The position numbers and the translations under genes are program-made. A stretch of DNA of 9,368 nucleotides from Bacillota bacterium (GTDB taxonomy: Bacteria > Bacillota > Dethiobacteria > Dethiobacterales > Dethiobacteraceae), in the NCBI GenBank assembly GCA_018725345.1, contig QLUI01000047.1, positions 1-9,368 on the forward strand, read 5' to 3'. Below, piece by piece: positions 1-6,153 of the stretch (positions are counted from its first letter, which is position 1; each line of letters begins with the position of its first letter). The notes under the pieces are model-generated. The model did no database searches. It had not been told where the DNA came from and saw only the letters and a program-made list of their open reading frames with translations.

Positions 1-174
1 CAAGGAGAAGGGCACAAGCGTGAATTCGTAAAAATCAATGAGGCTCCCTATAAAATGTTGATACCCATCGCTATCTTGGCTGTTAGCTGCCTTCTTTTTG
101 GACTGCTCCCCTCCAACTTGCCTTTTGACTTGTCTCGGGTAGCCGCAGAATATTTGCTTAAGAGGGGATTCTAG
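1..174 (+). CDS. C-terminal end of a NuoL/M/N (complex I / Mrp antiporter) family membrane subunit, 5' truncated by window
   Basis: The window opens inside a reading frame that runs 57 codons to a TAG at 172-174. The visible tail has a charged cytoplasmic stretch (EGHKREFVKINEAPYK), one hydrophobic helix (about LIPIAILAVSCLLFGLLP), then an amphipathic end finishing KRGF. An 'EAP..ML.PI.ILA....FGL.P' pattern just before the last helix is typical of the C-terminus of proton-conducting NuoM/NuoN/MrpD-like subunits, which form the ion-translocating membrane arm of complex I and related hydrogenase or antiporter complexes. The neighbouring gene of the same superfamily, 5 bp downstream, supports this. 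Too little is present to say which paralogue it is, or whether the gene is intact upstream. Confidence 0.7.
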   Translation, partial: QGEGHKREFVKINEAPYKMLIPIAILAVSCLLFGLLPSNLPFDLSRVAAEYLLKRGF

Positions 175-179
175 TCAAC

Positions 180-2034
180 ATGATCTTCACATCCTTTTTG
201 CAGGTAGCGGCCATTTTAGTTCCTTGGCTGGGTGCGTTGGTGGTCTTTCTGGCAGGCTATTTCTCGGAGAGACTGCGTAATTTGTTAGCGGTGCTGGTAG
301 CCTTGGCTACATGCGGCATTGTCCTTTCGCTCTATCCCTACGTCCAGACAGGCACAGTCGTCTATCGCTTTGCCGATTTAATGAGCTTCGGGATCTATTT
401 CCGTGTAGATTTTCTCAGCTTTGTCTTTGCGGCGCTGTTCTCGCTGAGCTGGTTTTTTGCCACGCTCTATGCCACCGTTTACATGAAGAAGGAGCATGCT
501 CAAAACCGATTTTATCTGTTTCTTCTTTATAACTTTTTTTTGCTCATTGCCTAGGCATAGTTTTGGCTGGCGATTTGTTTAGTCTTTTCCTGTTTTTTGA
601 GTTGATGACATTCTCTTCCTACGTGCTAGTTATTCACCGCCAAACACCGGGAGCGATCCGGGCCGGTAACATCACAATTTATATGGGTGTGGCCGGAGGA
701 CTGGCGCTCCTGATGGGTATTTTTATGCTTTTTGCGGGGGTAGGTACGCTGGATTTAGTGCCCATGCTGGAGAGAATCCTAGCGGCCGGGATTAACCCGT
801 TGTACGTAATCCCTCTGTTTATGGTGGGGTTTGGCATAAAGATGGGGATGGCACCGCTGCATATTTGGATGCCCAGAGCTTATGAAGAAGGCCCTTCTCC
901 GATAAACGCCATCTCGTCAGCAGCTATGTTGAAGGCCGGCGCCTATGGTATGATTCGGATCATGGGCATGATTTTTACTCCCGCAAATCCGACAATTGTG
1001 CCGGCTGGGGCGGAAGTGATAAAATATATTGGACTAGTTATCATTTGGTTAGGGATTATCACCATGGTAATGGGGGCTGCCTTGGCAATTTTGCAGCATA
1101 ACGCCAAGCGAATCCTAGCCTATAGCAGTGTTAGTCAGATGGGCTATATTCTGATGTGCATCGGCGTCGCCGCTTTTCTTGGTTTCGAAAAAGGTGCGAT
1201 CGGCTTTTCTGGAGCTATGTTTCATATTATTAATCACTCAGTCTTTAAGGCGGCACTATTTATGGTGGTGGGAGCAGTTTACCTGATTACTTTGAATGTG
1301 GATATTAGCCGTGTCCGGCTTCTCCTTTGACACTTATGGCTTCAAGGCCTTAAAGGAAATCAACTTCTTCCTTTGGTATGATTTGCAGGAACCGCTTTTG
1401 GTCTTTGCTTTGGCTGCGGCAATGTATCTGGTTTTAGCTCAAAAGCGTATTTTTGACTGGAGAGCGCCTAAGTGGCTTAGTGTGGAGCATAGTTTTTTTC
1501 TGCCGGCGGCTCGCTTTTTCTTTAAAACCTGTTGTGATTTCATAACAGGTTTTGACTCTGCCATCAATAGGATATATTTGCAGTCCAGTAAAATTGCATC
1601 GGAGGTGTGCAAATATATCACCGTTTTTGATGCTTCTGGCAATAAGGTCTATGAAAACAGCGGAGGGGCTGCACGCCGTCTTGCGGAGCAGGCAGAAAAG
1701 TTTGACGGCGTCATAAATGACGCTTATGAAAAATCTGGCGGTGTGGCGCGCAAGCTCGCGGACGGAGCAGAGCAGTTTGACGGCGTAATAAATGACACTT
1801 ATGAAAAATCTGGCGGTGTGGCGAGAAATTTGGCTGATAAGACGGCGGTGCTTGATGGTTCATTGAACGAGGCCGTACGAACAATCCGGCGAGCATTCCC
1901 GCAGTCTGTGGGAGCGGATGCGGGGCAATCAATCAGACTGGGATATTAAAAACCTTAACTTCGATTCACTCCTGATCGCGTTGACTCTCGGGTTTTTCCT
2001 CTCTATTTTGATCTATTACACCCGTTTTAACTAA
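180..2034 (+). pseudogene. Broken NuoL-like proton-conducting transporter subunit (complex I subunit 5 / MrpA-D / HyfB family) with three lesions
   Basis: The gene starts at ATG 180, with GAGGGG at 162-167 upstream. Segment one (180-551) carries N-terminal membrane helices and ends in a TAG at 552. Continuing one base back at 551 (CTA GGC ATA GTT) restores a helix, then AGDLFSLFLFFE, whose Glu (599-601) is the conserved antiporter glutamate. Segment two (to about 1315) has MAPLHIWMPRAYEEGPSPI, the helix-7 lysine (932-934), and HIINHSVFKAALF with two His and a Lys (1223-1249). At about 1305-1320 the frame jumps and the expected following helices, including the helix-12 region, are missing. Segment three (from about 1305, frame of 1296) holds a late membrane helix, then 25-residue repeats. 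A one-base insertion near 1875 shifts frame again; the last frame reads YEQSGEHSRSLW, then a membrane helix, and stops at TAA 2032-2034. The open frames between lesions suggest recent loss. Homology is from motifs only; assembly error is possible. Confidence 0.75.
1557..1908 (+). repeat. Tandem 25-residue (75-bp) repeats in the tail of the NuoL-like pseudogene
   Basis: Three units of exactly 75 bp begin at 1635, 1710 and 1785. The protein pattern is Y-E-(K/N)-S-G-G-x-A-R-x-L-A near the middle and (F/L)-D-G at the end of each unit. A more diverged 26-codon unit precedes them at 1557 (INRIYLQSSKIAS, ending FDA). A fifth, cut by the frame shift, follows at 1860 (SLNEA, then YEQSGEHSRSLW in the next frame). 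The first 39 bases of the units at 1710 and 1785 differ at only two positions, so the array is partly recent at DNA level. The spacing and alternation of hydrophobic and charged residues suggest amphipathic helices. The array lies between the last core membrane helix and the terminal membrane helix. Confidence 0.8.
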
Positions 2035-2061
2035 TATGCAGTTTTAAACAGACACAACAAG

Positions 2062-2090
2062 TTGAACACCGTCTTTTTCTGTGATAAACT
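2062..2090 (+). promoter_or_regulatory. Possible sigma-A promoter for apbE
   Basis: TTGAAC (2062-2067) and TAAACT (2085-2090) are separated by 17 bp and each matches the consensus -35 and -10 hexamers at four of six positions. It lies 31 bp before the preferred apbE start, and the upstream gene has ended at 2034. The TTG of this box opens the long apbE frame but has no good ribosome binding site, which makes a promoter reading more attractive than a start codon. The match is modest and could be chance. Confidence 0.35.
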
Positions 2091-2121
2091 GAAACAGACA
2101 ACTGTACTGGAGCGATGTAGG

Positions 2122-3165
2122 GTGAAACTTCCACACTGGCCCCGCCGTCTGATTATTGCGATTGTCGTGTCACAGATTTTGCTCGTTTTTTTTATTATTA
2201 ATATGGTCAGATCGGGCGGGCTGTCAGGCTGTCCTAAAAGGCTGGTACGGACAGAGTTCCTCATGGACACCGTGGTGGAAACTATGATCTATACTGCAAA
2301 TATCAAAGCAGGAGAAAATGCTTTGTCTGCCGCCTCTTCTGAGGCAGTCAGGTTGGAGGCCATCCTTGACAGGCACCGCGCAGACTCTGAGCTGAAGGCA
2401 ATAAACTTGCTGGCTGGCAAAGAGCCGCTAAGCGTTTCTGCTGACACGTTTGCAAATATTAGTTTGGCGCTGGAAGTGGGCAGGCTTTCAAGCGGTTCCT
2501 TTGATTTAACTGTAGCACCTCTGCTCGAGCTATGGGGTTTTGCTACCGGAAAGACAATCGTTCCCTCGCAGCAGGAATTGGCAAAAGTTCTGCCGCTTGT
2601 GGATTACAGGAGGGTGCGCTTGACTGAGGAAGGTATGCAGGTATTTCTGGAAAATGATGGGATGAAGTTAGACCTAGGTGGGATAGCCAAAGGCTATATC
2701 GTGGACAAGGCTGTGGAAGTGTTGCAAGCAGCGGGTATCAGCTCCGGAACTGTGGACGCCGGCGGCGACATCCGTGTTATTGGCTCAAAGCCTGACGGTT
2801 CGCCTTGGCGAATTGGCATACGCCATCCACGGGAGCGGCGGGAACTGGTGGCAATAGTGGAACTCCGGGACGAGGCTATTGTGACTTCCGGTGATTATGA
2901 GCGCTATTTTACCGTCGCGGGGCAGCGCTATCACCATCTCCTTGACCCGCAAACAGGAATGCCTGCACGAGGGTTGACTAGCGTGACAATTGTGGCGCCT
3001 AATGCTTTCACAGCCGATGTTTATTCCACCGCCGTCTTTGTCATGGGACAAGAGCGGGGGATGGCTTTAGTAGAGTCGCTGCCAGAGTTGGAGGCGATTA
3101 TTATTACTGAGGATGGGCAAATCCATCTTTCTTCCGGACTGGAAGGGCAGGTTGAAATTCTGTAA
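2122..3165 (+). CDS. apbE: FAD:protein FMN transferase (ApbE), probable lipoprotein
   Basis: ApbE moves FMN from FAD onto a Thr/Ser of target proteins (RnfG/RnfD, NqrB/C or FMN-binding domain proteins) outside the cytoplasmic membrane, in a Mg-dependent reaction. The chosen GTG start at 2122 has GGAG at 2109-2112 nine bases upstream and gives 347 residues, normal for the family; the frame is open upstream to a TTG at 2062. Residues about 10-29 form a hydrophobic segment and LSGC (Cys37) fits a lipobox, although Arg30 lies between. Family motifs follow in order: MDTVV (48-52), LDLGGIAKG (183-191), VDAGGDIRV, HHLLDPQTGMPA (from 271) and ADVYSTA with the metal-ligand Asp299 and Thr303. It sits after a complex I-like cluster and abuts a Gx membrane gene. 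The acceptor protein is not in this window. Confidence 0.93.
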   Translation: MKLPHWPRRLIIAIVVSQILLVFFIINMVRSGGLSGCPKRLVRTEFLMDTVVETMIYTANIKAGENALSAASSEAVRLEAILDRHRADSELKAINLLAGKEPLSVSADTFANISLALEVGRLSSGSFDLTVAPLLELWGFATGKTIVPSQQELAKVLPLVDYRRVRLTEEGMQVFLENDGMKLDLGGIAKGYIVDKAVEVLQAAGISSGTVDAGGDIRVIGSKPDGSPWRIGIRHPRERRELVAIVELRDEAIVTSGDYERYFTVAGQRYHHLLDPQTGMPARGLTSVTIVAPNAFTADVYSTAVFVMGQERGMALVESLPELEAIIITEDGQIHLSSGLEGQVEIL

Positions 3166-3687
3166 ATGATGCGGACAAAAAAACTGACTCAGCTAGCCAT
3201 CTTAGTTGCCTTTGCCCTGGTTATCCATGCTGTGGAAGCCTTGCTGCCGGTTCCCATGCTTGTCCCCGGAGCGAAGCTTGGTTTGGCAAACGTGATAACT
3301 CTGTTGGCTTTTGTTATCTTTGGTTTTGGTTCGGCCATGTATATTGCTGTCGTTCGCTCACTGCTAGGCAGTATTTTTTTAGGAAATTTCCCTGGTTTTG
3401 GTTTTTACCTGAGTTTTAGTGGCGCTGTTTTTTCCACCTTGGTGATGGCGGTGGGGATAGCGCTCTGGAAGCGCGGGAAGATATCAATTGTGGCAGTGAG
3501 CATCATGGGAGCCGTGGCTCACAACACGGCGCAGGTTGCACTAGCCAGTCTTGTCATCGGCAATTTTAACCTTCTCAAGCTTTATTTGCCATTATTATTG
3601 CTTTTAGCCATTCCTGCCGGCTTTTTTACCGGCTTGGTAGTAGTTTATACTCAAAAGGCGCTTCGCAAAGTGTTAACAGACATCTAA
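3166..3687 (+). CDS. Gx transporter family membrane protein (formerly 'heptaprenyl diphosphate synthase component I')
   Basis: A 173-residue, strongly hydrophobic protein with about five membrane helices. It shows the family signatures GAKLGLANVITLLAF (about 35-49), RSLLGSIFLG, YLSFSGAVFSTLVM and GAVAHNTAQVALA. The family carries an old 'heptaprenyl diphosphate synthase component I' label, but the sequence has no prenyltransferase DDxxD motif and looks like a small substrate-binding or transport membrane subunit. Its ATG directly follows the apbE TAA (3163-3165). A purine stretch, GGAAGGGCAGG (3141-3151), is rather far away, so translation is probably coupled to apbE. A second ATG is at 3169. 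Pairing with apbE suggests a role in flavin or quinone-linked redox membrane biology, but this is inference; the substrate is unknown. Confidence 0.85.
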   Translation: MMRTKKLTQLAILVAFALVIHAVEALLPVPMLVPGAKLGLANVITLLAFVIFGFGSAMYIAVVRSLLGSIFLGNFPGFGFYLSFSGAVFSTLVMAVGIALWKRGKISIVAVSIMGAVAHNTAQVALASLVIGNFNLLKLYLPLLLLLAIPAGFFTGLVVVYTQKALRKVLTDI

Positions 3688-3707
3688 CAGCAGCAATGGG
3701 GGAAGCT

Positions 3708-4337
3708 ATGCAAAAATTAGTATTGGCTTCGGCTTCACCGCGCCGTGCTGAACTATTAAGACAGCTGGGTCTGACTTTTGTTGTGTCGGCGAGTGAGGTT
3801 ACAGAAGAAAACGAAGAACGGGATCCGGCGATGCTGGCTAAACTTCTGGCAATATCTAAAGCAAAGGCAGTGGCAGCTAGGTTTGCAGATGGCGTAATTA
3901 TCGCGGCAGACACTGTAGTTTGTCTGGACGGAGAGCTTTTGGGAAAGCCCCGGGATGCAAGTGATGCAGCCAGAATGCTCGCAAGTCTTTCCGGCAAACG
4001 GCATGAAGTGTTGACCGGCGTAGCCGTTCTCCGCCAGTCAGACGGTTTGCTCTGCTGCCATGTGGAGAAAACGGCAGTGAGTATGCGTGAAATCAGCCAG
4101 GCAGAAATTGTTTGGTATTTGTCTAGCGGCGAACCATATGATAAAGCTGGCGGCTACGGAATTCAGGGAAAAGCAGCAGTGTTTGTGGAAAAACTGGAAG
4201 GATGCTACTTTAACGTAGTGGGGCTGCCGCTTTCTGCGCTCTGTAGACTATTGGCAGCTGTAGATGTTCGAATCTGGGAAGGAGCTGAGAAACATGACAA
4301 CACGGCGCCTGACCATCAAGGAGTTACCACCAAGTGA
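3708..4337 (+). CDS. maf: Maf family nucleoside triphosphate pyrophosphatase
   Basis: Maf proteins hydrolyse non-canonical or selected nucleoside triphosphates (dTTP/UTP or modified bases) to monophosphates in the cytosol and are linked to septum control. ATG 3708 is preferred over ATG 3696: it has GGGGG at 3698-3702 five bases upstream, and it gives the usual N-terminus MQKLVLASASPRRAELL. Motifs are SASPRR (residues 8-13), IIAADTVV with the catalytic Asp68, LLGKP, SGKRHEVLTG, and YDKAGGYGIQG followed by GCYFNVVGLPL. The 209 residues are slightly longer than the usual 190 or so: the last 25 or so residues after LCRLLAAV are hydrophilic, not family-like, and run 44 bp into radC. The dTTPase/UTPase subgroup is likely from context but not proved. 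Confidence 0.93.
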   Translation: MQKLVLASASPRRAELLRQLGLTFVVSASEVTEENEERDPAMLAKLLAISKAKAVAARFADGVIIAADTVVCLDGELLGKPRDASDAARMLASLSGKRHEVLTGVAVLRQSDGLLCCHVEKTAVSMREISQAEIVWYLSSGEPYDKAGGYGIQGKAAVFVEKLEGCYFNVVGLPLSALCRLLAAVDVRIWEGAEKHDNTAPDHQGVTTK

Positions 4338-4992
4338 AAGGCCTCGCGAAAGATTACTGGCGGGAGGAGCCGTCAAATTGTCTGACGCGGAACTTATTGC
4401 CATTCTGATTCGCAGCGGCACGCGGCAGGAGACGGCCATCCAATTGGCGGAAAGAATTTTGCTTGAGGCAGGGGGATTGCAACAGTTGCCACGCTTTTGC
4501 TTGGATGAGCTTTTGAGCATTAAAGGCCTAGGCCCAGCTAAGGCTGTAACGATTATGGCAGCGCTTGAGTTGTCCACGCGACTTAGTTCACGACTAAGGA
4601 CAGAATTGCTCACCGTCTCATCCCCCGGTGATGCGGCAGGGCTTGTTATGGAGGAAATGCGACATAACTTGCGCGAACATTTTCGAGTGGTGCTGTTAGA
4701 TAGTAAGCATAAAGTGCTTGGTATTGAAGAAATTTCTATCGGTAGTCTCAACACTTCATTAGTACATCCGCGTGAAGTTTTTCGACCGGCTATCCGTAAG
4801 GCTTGTGCCAGTATAATCTTGCTTCATAACCATCCTAGCGGAGACCCCACGCCTAGCCGGGAGGATTTAGATGTGACCCGGCGGCTCTCGGAGGCGGGAA
4901 GGCTTATTGGCATAGAAATTTTGGATCATATTATCATTGGAGATGGTAATTTTGTCAGTTTTCGGGAAAAGGGGCTGCTTAGCCATAGTTAA
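4294..4992 (+). CDS. radC: RadC family JAB/MPN domain protein
   Basis: A 232-residue protein of the RadC (UPF0758) family. The start at ATG 4294 has AAGGAG at 4279-4284 with nine-base spacing; an in-frame ATG at 4264 lacks such a site. The N-terminus TIKELPPSERPRERLL and a helix-hairpin-helix-like segment (LLSIKGLGPAKAVTIMAALE) are typical. The C-terminal JAB domain has the full JAMM zinc motif: Glu145/146 upstream, then His178, His180 and Asp191 in HNHPSGDPTPSRED, followed by IEILDHIIIGDGNFVSF. The metal site is intact, so it could be a metal-dependent hydrolase. Despite its name, a direct role in DNA repair is not established. The 44-bp overlap with maf indicates one transcript. Confidence 0.95.
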   Translation: MTTRRLTIKELPPSERPRERLLAGGAVKLSDAELIAILIRSGTRQETAIQLAERILLEAGGLQQLPRFCLDELLSIKGLGPAKAVTIMAALELSTRLSSRLRTELLTVSSPGDAAGLVMEEMRHNLREHFRVVLLDSKHKVLGIEEISIGSLNTSLVHPREVFRPAIRKACASIILLHNHPSGDPTPSREDLDVTRRLSEAGRLIGIEILDHIIIGDGNFVSFREKGLLSHS

Positions 4993-5016
4993 TTCTTGCT
5001 AAAAAGAACTTACACC

Positions 5017-5044
5017 TTGAGGTTGTGAACAAACCTGCTATAAT
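5017..5044 (+). promoter_or_regulatory. Sigma-A promoter of the mreBCD-PBP2 operon (extended -10)
   Basis: TTGAGG (5017-5022, four of six) is followed after 16 bp by a perfect TATAAT (5039-5044), preceded by TG at 5036-5037 in the extended -10 arrangement (TGCTATAAT). Transcription should start about 5050-5052, giving an mreB leader of about 30 bases. It lies in the 90-bp gap between radC and mreB, the largest untranslated gap in the second half of the window, which fits a fresh transcription start for the cell-shape genes. Confidence 0.75.
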
Positions 5045-5061
5045 GGACTATAGCAGGTTTG
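5030..5061. promoter_or_regulatory. Perfect 13-bp inverted repeat over the mreB -10 box, probable operator
   Basis: CAAACCTGCTATA (5030-5042) and TATAGCAGGTTTG (5049-5061) are exact reverse complements separated by six bases (ATGGAC). The left arm contains the TG of the extended -10 and most of TATAAT; the right arm covers the predicted transcription start. No U-tract follows, so it is not an ordinary terminator, and transcripts from the promoter here would lack the left arm. The geometry suits binding by a dimeric repressor or other regulator that blocks RNA polymerase. In read-through RNA from radC it could also form a hairpin just before the mreB ribosome site (5068-5074). The binding protein is unknown. 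Confidence 0.6.
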
Positions 5062-5082
5062 ATGACGAAAGGAGACGCATCT

Positions 5083-6117
5083 ATGCGGTTTTTGACGAAT
5101 TTTTTTTCCCGGGATATCGGGATTGACCTGGGAACCGCCAATACTCTCGTTTTTGTAAAAGGTAAAGGAATTGTGCTCAGAGAGCCTTCTGTGGTAGCTA
5201 TCCGAAGAGATACAGGTGCTGTTCTTGCGGTGGGTGAAGAAGCAAAAAAAATGATTGGGCGCACCCCCAGCAATATTGTGGCTATCCGGCCTATGAAGGA
5301 CGGCGTAATCGCCGATTTTGACATAACACAGACTATGCTTCGACATTTTATCAGCAAAGCATATAAACGGAGGGCTATCTTTAAAGCGCATGTGGTCGTT
5401 TGTGTTCCTTCCGGCGTGACGGAGGTGGAAAAACGGGCGGTGATTGACGCTACTAAACAAGCCGGCGCAAAAGAAGCTTTTTTGATTGAGGAACCGATGG
5501 CGGCAGCTATCGGAGCCGGACTGCCTGTGGAAGAACCCACCGGCAGTATGATTGTGGATATAGGCGGCGGCACAACCGAAGTGGCCATTATTTCCTTGGG
5601 TGGTATTGTGACTAGCCGTTCCATTCGTGTGGGTGGCGATGAAATGGATGAATCCATCACTCAATATATTAAGAAAAATTATAGCCTGATGATCGGTGAG
5701 CGGACGGCTGAAGAAATTAAAATTGCGATAGGTACTGCCTGCAAGGATGAGCAAGTGCGTACCATGGAAATCCGCGGACGGGATCTGGTTAGTGGCTTGC
5801 CTAAAACTCAAGAGATAACCGATAGGGAAATAGAACATGCACTAGCCGATCCCGTGGCAAGTATCTTGGATGCGATAAAAATCACGCTTGAAAAATCTCC
5901 GCCCGAACTGGCGGCCGATATTATGGATAAAGGAATTGTTATGACCGGTGGTGGCGCTCTTTTGCACGGACTCGACAAGTTGGTTGCCAGAGAAACGGGT
6001 ATGCCGATCTATGTTGCGGAAAACCCGCTTGATTGTGTTGCTCTAGGCGCGGGAAAAGCGTTGACGGAAATTGAACTGTTACGCAGAGTAACGCTTTCGC
6101 CGCGCAGGTTAATGTAA
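5083..6117 (+). CDS. mreB: Rod shape-determining protein MreB (actin-like)
   Basis: MreB forms short ATP-bound antiparallel filaments under the membrane that orient side-wall peptidoglycan synthesis. ATG 5083 is chosen because AAAGGAG (5068-5074) lies eight bases upstream; the frame is open back to a TTG at 5059 inside the palindrome, which has no ribosome site. The 344 residues match the family. The actin-fold motifs are all present: phosphate 1 at DIGIDLGTANTLVF (11-24), phosphate 2 at VDIGGGTTEV (158-167) preceded by LIEEPMAAAIGAGLP, and the adenosine motif GIVMTGGGALL (about 284-294). The short N-terminus with FLTNFF could help membrane contact. It is the first gene of the operon, 36 bp before mreC. 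The Mbl or MreBH type cannot be told apart by eye. Confidence 0.97.
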   Translation: MRFLTNFFSRDIGIDLGTANTLVFVKGKGIVLREPSVVAIRRDTGAVLAVGEEAKKMIGRTPSNIVAIRPMKDGVIADFDITQTMLRHFISKAYKRRAIFKAHVVVCVPSGVTEVEKRAVIDATKQAGAKEAFLIEEPMAAAIGAGLPVEEPTGSMIVDIGGGTTEVAIISLGGIVTSRSIRVGGDEMDESITQYIKKNYSLMIGERTAEEIKIAIGTACKDEQVRTMEIRGRDLVSGLPKTQEITDREIEHALADPVASILDAIKITLEKSPPELAADIMDKGIVMTGGGALLHGLDKLVARETGMPIYVAENPLDCVALGAGKALTEIELLRRVTLSPRRLM

Positions 6118-6153
6118 GGCTCGCTAAAGGTCAGCAGACAAGGGTGAAAAACC

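Noticed and set aside
534..554. Programmed -1 frameshifting at the T8 run (534-541) as the reason for the break at 552
   Set aside because: Slipping at the T run would put Ala-His-Cys into a membrane helix, whereas a single-base loss near 551 gives a smooth hydrophobic LLIALGIVLAGDL. Two further lesions downstream also make a functional recoding event unlikely.
1439..1932. Minus-strand open frames opposite the NuoL-like tail
   Set aside because: They are shadows of the repeat-bearing coding strand: no ribosome sites, no recognisable family, and the plus-strand repeat periodicity explains their openness.
2046..2100. Direct repeat AAACAGACA at 2046-2054 and 2092-2100
   Set aside because: Nine bases in an AT-rich spacer flanking the possible apbE promoter; too short and isolated to call a binding site.
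5030..5061. Reading the palindrome as an intrinsic terminator for radC
   Set aside because: No T-run follows the right arm, the stem is only moderately GC-rich, and the left arm contains a perfect extended -10 element.
5010..5838. Long minus-strand open frames opposite mreB (216 and 266 codons)
   Set aside because: They lie antisense to a clear, full-length MreB; composition is Cys/His/Ser-rich and no ribosome site or domain is seen.
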